From: a virus | Length of the DNA stretch: 32,030 nt | Reading direction: 5' to 3' (one strand) | IMG/VR virus record: IMGVR_UViG_3300017714_000081 | Location: 1 to 32,030 of that record | Shown here: one piece after another, positions 31,287 through 32,030 of the stretch | How the letters are laid out: the number at the start of each line of letters is the position of its first letter | Numbering within the stretch: the stretch's first letter is position 1 | Program-made: the position numbers and the translations under genes | The notes under the pieces: generated by a model | What the model saw: the letters and a program-made list of their open reading frames with translations, nothing else | Databases searched by the model: none | What the model was told of the DNA's origin: nothing

Positions 31287-32030
31287 ATGGCAGCAGTAAC
31301 AACAGCAGTAGTAGGTATAGCATCAGCGGCAACAAGTACCGCAATGAGTTTTTCAGCAGCAGCAAAAGCAAAAAGAGAAGGAGAGGCAGCGGCAGCAGAA
31401 GCAAAAAAAGCAATGGAAGATGCAAAGAAAAAAGCAGAGACGGATTTTTATGAGGGCCTTAGCGTTCCTTTAGACGCCTATGACGCTGAGTTTGAAAACA
31501 ATTTAGCTGTTGCTCAACAAAGTACAGAAGCTTTACAAGAAGGAGACGCAAGAGCTTTAGCTGCGGGTGTTGGTAGGGTTGGCGCACAAGCTGGTGCACA
31601 AGCTCAAGAAACACGTATTGCAATGGGAGAACAAATCTCTGATCTTCAAGCTACTAAAGCACAGTCTAAAGATGCAGTAAACCAGCAGCTTTTACAGATG
31701 GATGTGGCTAACGCTAAAGAACAAAAACAAATTGCACGTGAATCAGAAGCTGCAAGAAGTGCTGCTATTGGCCAGGGTATACAGGGTATTGGAAGTACTA
31801 TAGGTGCAGTGGCTGCTGCCGCTCCTTTATTTCCAGGGGGAGGAGCTACTCCACCACCAGGGGGTATTAACACAGGGAATCCTTTAGACCCTAATATGAT
31901 TGGAGGTTCAAATTACACCCCTCCTTCACTTTCTTTAAGTAGTCCAAGTTCTGGGTTAAGTTTAAGTGGTGGAAATAATTCAATATTTTCTGACAGAAGA
32001 TTAAAAGAAAACATTAGTTTAATTGGCAAA
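31287..32030 (+). CDS. Ala-rich virion protein with probable S74 chaperone domain, cut by window end
   Basis: Open from ATG 31287 to the last base (248 codons, no stop). Residues 1-30 are hydrophobic and Ala-rich, then comes a long Ala/Gln/Glu/Lys helical region (about 30-165), a second Ala/Gly hydrophobic segment (IGSTIGAVAAAAPLFPGGGA), a Pro/Gly/Asn linker, and finally NSIFSDRRLKENISLIGK. The SDRRLKENI motif is the typical beginning of the peptidase S74 intramolecular chaperone domain, which trims itself from trimeric spikes or fibres. I infer an internal-virion or tail protein with such a domain past the window end. Confidence 0.72.
   Translation, partial: MAAVTTAVVGIASAATSTAMSFSAAAKAKREGEAAAAEAKKAMEDAKKKAETDFYEGLSVPLDAYDAEFENNLAVAQQSTEALQEGDARALAAGVGRVGAQAGAQAQETRIAMGEQISDLQATKAQSKDAVNQQLLQMDVANAKEQKQIARESEAARSAAIGQGIQGIGSTIGAVAAAAPLFPGGGATPPPGGINTGNPLDPNMIGGSNYTPPSLSLSSPSSGLSLSGGNNSIFSDRRLKENISLIGK

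Overview
The window looks like the structural, packaging and lysis half of a tailed-phage genome, probably a podovirus-type phage of a marine or aquatic Bacteroidota (flavobacterial) host. Every gene I support is on the + strand. The DNA is AT-rich and start/stop overlaps (TAATG, ATGA, TAGTG) are common. Promoter-like sites match the Bacteroidota -7 element TAnnTTTG, and start codons follow A/T-rich leaders rather than strong Shine-Dalgarno sites. The portal, major capsid, tail tubular and tail stabilization proteins resemble, from memory, those of crAss-like phages and related uncultured marine phages. No integrase, repressor, replication gene, tRNA, CRISPR array or insertion sequence was recognised, so lifestyle and replication cannot be judged.

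Layout. (1) 12-1948: lysine-rich proteins followed by very small basic or cysteine-bearing proteins. (2) 1955-4256: minor virion proteins (a spike-base-like protein, a LamG-like protein) and more basic proteins. (3) 4280-6520: lysis region with a one-TM holin candidate, an M15 peptidase endolysin, three cationic cysteine-containing miniproteins and a GTA-type holin, followed by a 2OG-Fe(II) oxygenase-like gene. (4) 6587-11281: coiled-coil protein, short fibre-like protein and a long modular fibre cut by one in-frame TAA at 10526-10528. (5) 11302-12652: coupled island with a tandem GroES-fold co-chaperonin candidate and a second 2OG-Fe(II) oxygenase-like protein. (6) 12652-18787: small terminase candidate, large terminase, portal, scaffold candidate. 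(7) 18806-30854: major capsid protein, then head/connector and tail genes separated by terminator-promoter elements, with a tail tubular protein and a 1630-residue tail stabilization protein. (8) 30875-32030: GNAT-like acetyltransferase and a virion protein cut by the window end just as a probable S74 chaperone domain begins.

How they fit together. Terminase and portal package DNA into a capsid of the 18806 protein, probably over the 17642 scaffold and perhaps with folding help from the GroES-like protein. The tail is built from the 22273, 23262 and 24199 proteins and decorated with fibres and small beta-rich proteins. Release uses the holin/M15 cassette. The most notable observations are the interrupted fibre, the double GroES-like protein, a beta-rich module recurring inside at least five virion genes, cationic miniproteins embedded in the lysis cassette, and terminators fused to promoters. 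There is no stretch above 300 bases without a gene.
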